Below, one piece after another: positions 62,568 to 64,000 of a stretch of DNA of 64,000 bases; positions within the stretch are counted from its first letter, which is position 1; every line of letters starts with the position of its first letter. The notes below the pieces were generated by a model, which saw only the letters and a list, made by a program, of their open reading frames with translations, was not told the DNA's origin and ran no database searches. Origin of the DNA: JAPSGB01 sp963775185. GTDB lineage: Bacteria > Myxococcota_A > Polyangia > Polyangiales > Polyangiaceae. The DNA lies in NCBI GenBank assembly GCA_963775185.1, contig CAVZIE010000042.1, forward strand, positions 1 through 64,000, given 5' to 3'. The position numbers and the translations under genes were made by a program.

Positions 62568-63116
62568 GTGGACAATCTGGTCTTTTCATGCAACTACTTT
62601 CTCGTGCGCCGCCGCTTCGACGAGGAGAACTGCTCGGTCGCCCAGGCCCTGGAGGTCCTAGGTGATTGGTGGACGCTATTGGTCGTGCGCGAGGCCTTCT
62701 TCGGCACGCGTCGCTTCGCGGACTTCGAGGCCGCGCTCGGGATCTCGAAGAACGTGCTGACCCAGCGCCTCGATCACCTGGTCGCCCACGGCGTGCTCGA
62801 GCGCGTGGACGCCGGCGTCCACGGCACGCGCTACGAGTACGTGCTGTCGCCCATGGGCAAGGACCTCGCCACCCTGCTCACCGCGCTCCGCCAGTGGGGC
62901 GATCGCTGGATCTACGGCGCGGGCCGCGAGCCGTTGCTCGTGCTCGATCGCCGCACGGGTCGCCCGATCCCGCCGCTGCGCCTGCGCGGCGAAGACGGCA
63001 CGCCGCTCGGCGCGCGCGACCTCGATCTGGCGCCGGGTCCCGGCGCCACCCGCGCGACCCGCGCCCGCTTCGCCACGGCGACGCGTGCGCGCCGCGACGC
63101 GCCGAAGAGCGGGTGA
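62568..63116 (+). CDS. HxlR-family transcriptional regulator
   Basis: From GTG 62568 the protein has 182 residues; an internal GTG at 62604 (VRRRFDEENCSVAQAL) is an alternative start that would leave 45 bp from the divergent gene. The winged-HTH core is typical of HxlR (CSVAQALEVLGDWWTLLVV, RRFADFEAALGISKNVLTQR, YVLSPMGKDL) with the Cys that often senses electrophiles. A C-terminal extension of about 60 residues (LLVLDRRTGRPIPPL) is common in the actinobacterial and myxobacterial branch. It probably controls the divergent molybdopterin oxidoreductase operon. Confidence 0.88.
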   Translation: MDNLVFSCNYFLVRRRFDEENCSVAQALEVLGDWWTLLVVREAFFGTRRFADFEAALGISKNVLTQRLDHLVAHGVLERVDAGVHGTRYEYVLSPMGKDLATLLTALRQWGDRWIYGAGREPLLVLDRRTGRPIPPLRLRGEDGTPLGARDLDLAPGPGATRATRARFATATRARRDAPKSG

Positions 63117-63163
63117 TCGCACAGCGGCGCCGCGGCTGACCGTTCGTCGCCCTGGTAGGATGA

Positions 63164-63217
63164 ATGCCGGTCCGGCGCGGTACCGGGCGCGGGCCGCGGG
63201 ATTCCGCGCCGGACCTG
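63164..63217. repeat. REP-like repeats, inverted pair (copies 11 and 12)
   Basis: A plus-oriented copy at 63164-63180 and a minus-oriented copy at 63199-63217 face each other and can pair as a long hairpin (GTCCGGCGCGG with CCGCGCCGGAC). This is the only head-to-head pair in the window. Confidence 0.85.
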
Positions 63218-63235
63218 AGAAATCCCCTCATCCAG

Positions 63236-63507
63236 GTTTTCACAGGAAGGGCGGAAGAACGGAAGGTCTGCAGGGACTTCGGGTATTCAGGCACGAGCCG
63301 TCGCAAGCCATTCCGCAGGGCGGTGACGTTGAAGTCGACGAGCAAGCCAACAAGGTGCACACCCTTGTAGTTGATCGGCAGCGGTCGTTGTCGCTCGACG
63401 TGAAGCCCTCGTTCGGCCAACTCCTCGATCAGCGCACCGATCGCTTCGTCCGTCCCATCCCGAATCTTCCGCCCTTCCGCCCTTCCTGTGCCATCCGCAT
63501 GGATCGG
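63236..63507 (-). pseudogene. GxxExxY-family protein remnant
   Basis: The minus strand encodes IGALIEELAERGLHVERQRP and LPINYKGVHL, then jumps directly to VGLLVDFNVTALRNGLRRLV. The first pieces match the start of GxxExxY proteins and the last their C-terminus (LLxNFNVxxLxxGxRR). About 40 residues with the conserved Glu and Lys are missing. The gene is therefore internally deleted. It lies between a REP-like inverted pair and another REP-like copy. Confidence 0.72.
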
Positions 63508-63563
63508 CATCGAACCCGAATCGGCTCCGCGTTTTCTCCAGCTGGAGTCGCAGGGATTTCCCA

Positions 63564-63583
63564 GGCGCCGGACCGGCAAACCC
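63564..63583 (-). repeat. REP-like repeat, copy 13
   Basis: Minus-oriented copy (GCGCCGGACCGGCAAACCC) with a changed left part, directly before the 17-bp tandem repeats. Confidence 0.75.
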
Positions 63584-63625
63584 GGAGGGCGCTGAAGCCC
63601 GGAGGGCGCTGAAGCCCGGAGGGCG
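63581..63625. repeat. 17-bp tandem repeats
   Basis: Two perfect units of CCCGGAGGGCGCTGAAG (63581-63597 and 63598-63614) and a partial third. They lie between the last REP-like copy and the stop of the small secreted-protein gene at 63627. Confidence 0.9.
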
Positions 63626-63626
63626 A

Positions 63627-63887
63627 TCAGAACGGGCGGCGGGTGACGGCCTTGCCGATGCGCGCGACCAGCGTGGGGCCGATGCGGTCGCGGGAGAACG
63701 GCCAGTCGACGCGCGAGATCTCCTGCACGGCCTGGGGGCGCGCCTGGCGGCCGTAGATCTTGACCGGCGTGATCACCGTCACGTGCGAGCGCTGGGCCCG
63801 CGGGGGCGCAGCGGAGGCCAACGACGCCGCGAACAAGAGCGCGATGCCCGAAGCGAGTGCCAGTGTCTTCATCGGCGTGTTCCGCAT
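63627..63887 (-). CDS. Small secreted protein
   Basis: The 86-residue product (ATG 63887, with AAGGAGGG about 6 nt upstream) has a signal peptide (MKTLALASGIALLFAASLASA, from the second Met). A short mature part follows with HVTVITPVKIYGRQARPQAV and a basic tail ending VTRRPF. It is too short to assign a function. It probably resides in the periplasm or outside. Nothing else is recognised from 63888 to the end of the window. Confidence 0.65.
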   Translation of the reverse strand: MRNTPMKTLALASGIALLFAASLASAAPPRAQRSHVTVITPVKIYGRQARPQAVQEISRVDWPFSRDRIGPTLVARIGKAVTRRPF

Positions 63888-64000
63888 CTCAGCCCTCCTT
63901 GTGTAAGCGTAGCAGATCCTCCGGCGTTGTCGCACGTCACCCAAGTCCGGACCGCAGGCGCGGTCCAAGCAGCGGACGCGCTCCGCAGCGGGACGGGTGC

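Overview
The window is very GC-rich and reads as a chromosomal segment of a myxobacterium (Myxococcota, probably Polyangiales/Sorangiineae). This is inferred from an MglA-type GTPase, Hanks-type Ser/Thr kinases, many Gly/Ser-rich or Cys-rich lipoproteins, AgmX/PglI-type C-terminal domain fragments, a MYXO-CTERM-like protein tail and a large chemosensory/two-component cluster. No rRNA, tRNA or CRISPR array was recognised.

Layout. 1-3.1 kb: remains of an HNH-carrying mobile element (copy A, minus strand), split by a block holding a four-helix-bundle gene and a frameshifted ISAs1-type transposase. 3.1-14.6 kb: a membrane Ser/Thr kinase, a hybrid histidine kinase, secreted Cys-rich lipoproteins, a TolB-like lipoprotein and an acyl-CoA dehydrogenase. 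14.7-27.3 kb: one long minus-strand signalling operon. In transcription order it is REC-EAL, cheW, cheR-TPR, cheW, a HAMP-less MCP, cheA-REC, cheB, a triple-REC histidine kinase, a single-domain response regulator and a REC-PAS-HK-REC protein. Most neighbours overlap by 4 bp or nearly abut. 27.5-34.9 kb: mglA coupled to a TerB-like gene, a lipoprotein, a cupin regulator with a DNA methyltransferase, an SDR with a QueA-like protein, and a paralogue of the REC-PAS-HK-REC protein. 35-43 kb: a higBA toxin-antitoxin pair with a visible operator, an HTH-ATPase-STAS-like regulator, and lipoproteins. One lipoprotein gene is cut by an intact HNH-carrying element (copy B), and a short derivative (copy C) lies just downstream. 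43-54.9 kb: a genome junkyard with two near-identical IS91-like elements, a lower-GC island bracketed by 43-bp direct repeats (it contains a MITE-split gene and a 5'-truncated group II intron), and many gene fragments. 55-64 kb: housekeeping and metabolic genes (radical SAM/SPASM, polysaccharide deacetylase, ECF sigma with a membrane partner, quinone-oxidoreductase-like, molybdopterin oxidoreductase, HxlR regulator).

Three layers of repeats run through the window. (1) A family of elements with about 12-bp inverted ends that target TGA. They carry subterminal CACGTG-core palindromes and an HNH nuclease gene, and removing copy B restores a lipoprotein reading frame exactly. (2) A roughly 22-bp REP-like palindromic sequence in about 13 copies, mostly between genes. 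(3) IS, MITE and intron insertions with readable target duplications. About a dozen otherwise well-preserved genes carry single small frameshifts, including cheA, cheB and the MCP. That density suggests uncorrected assembly indels for many of them rather than true decay.
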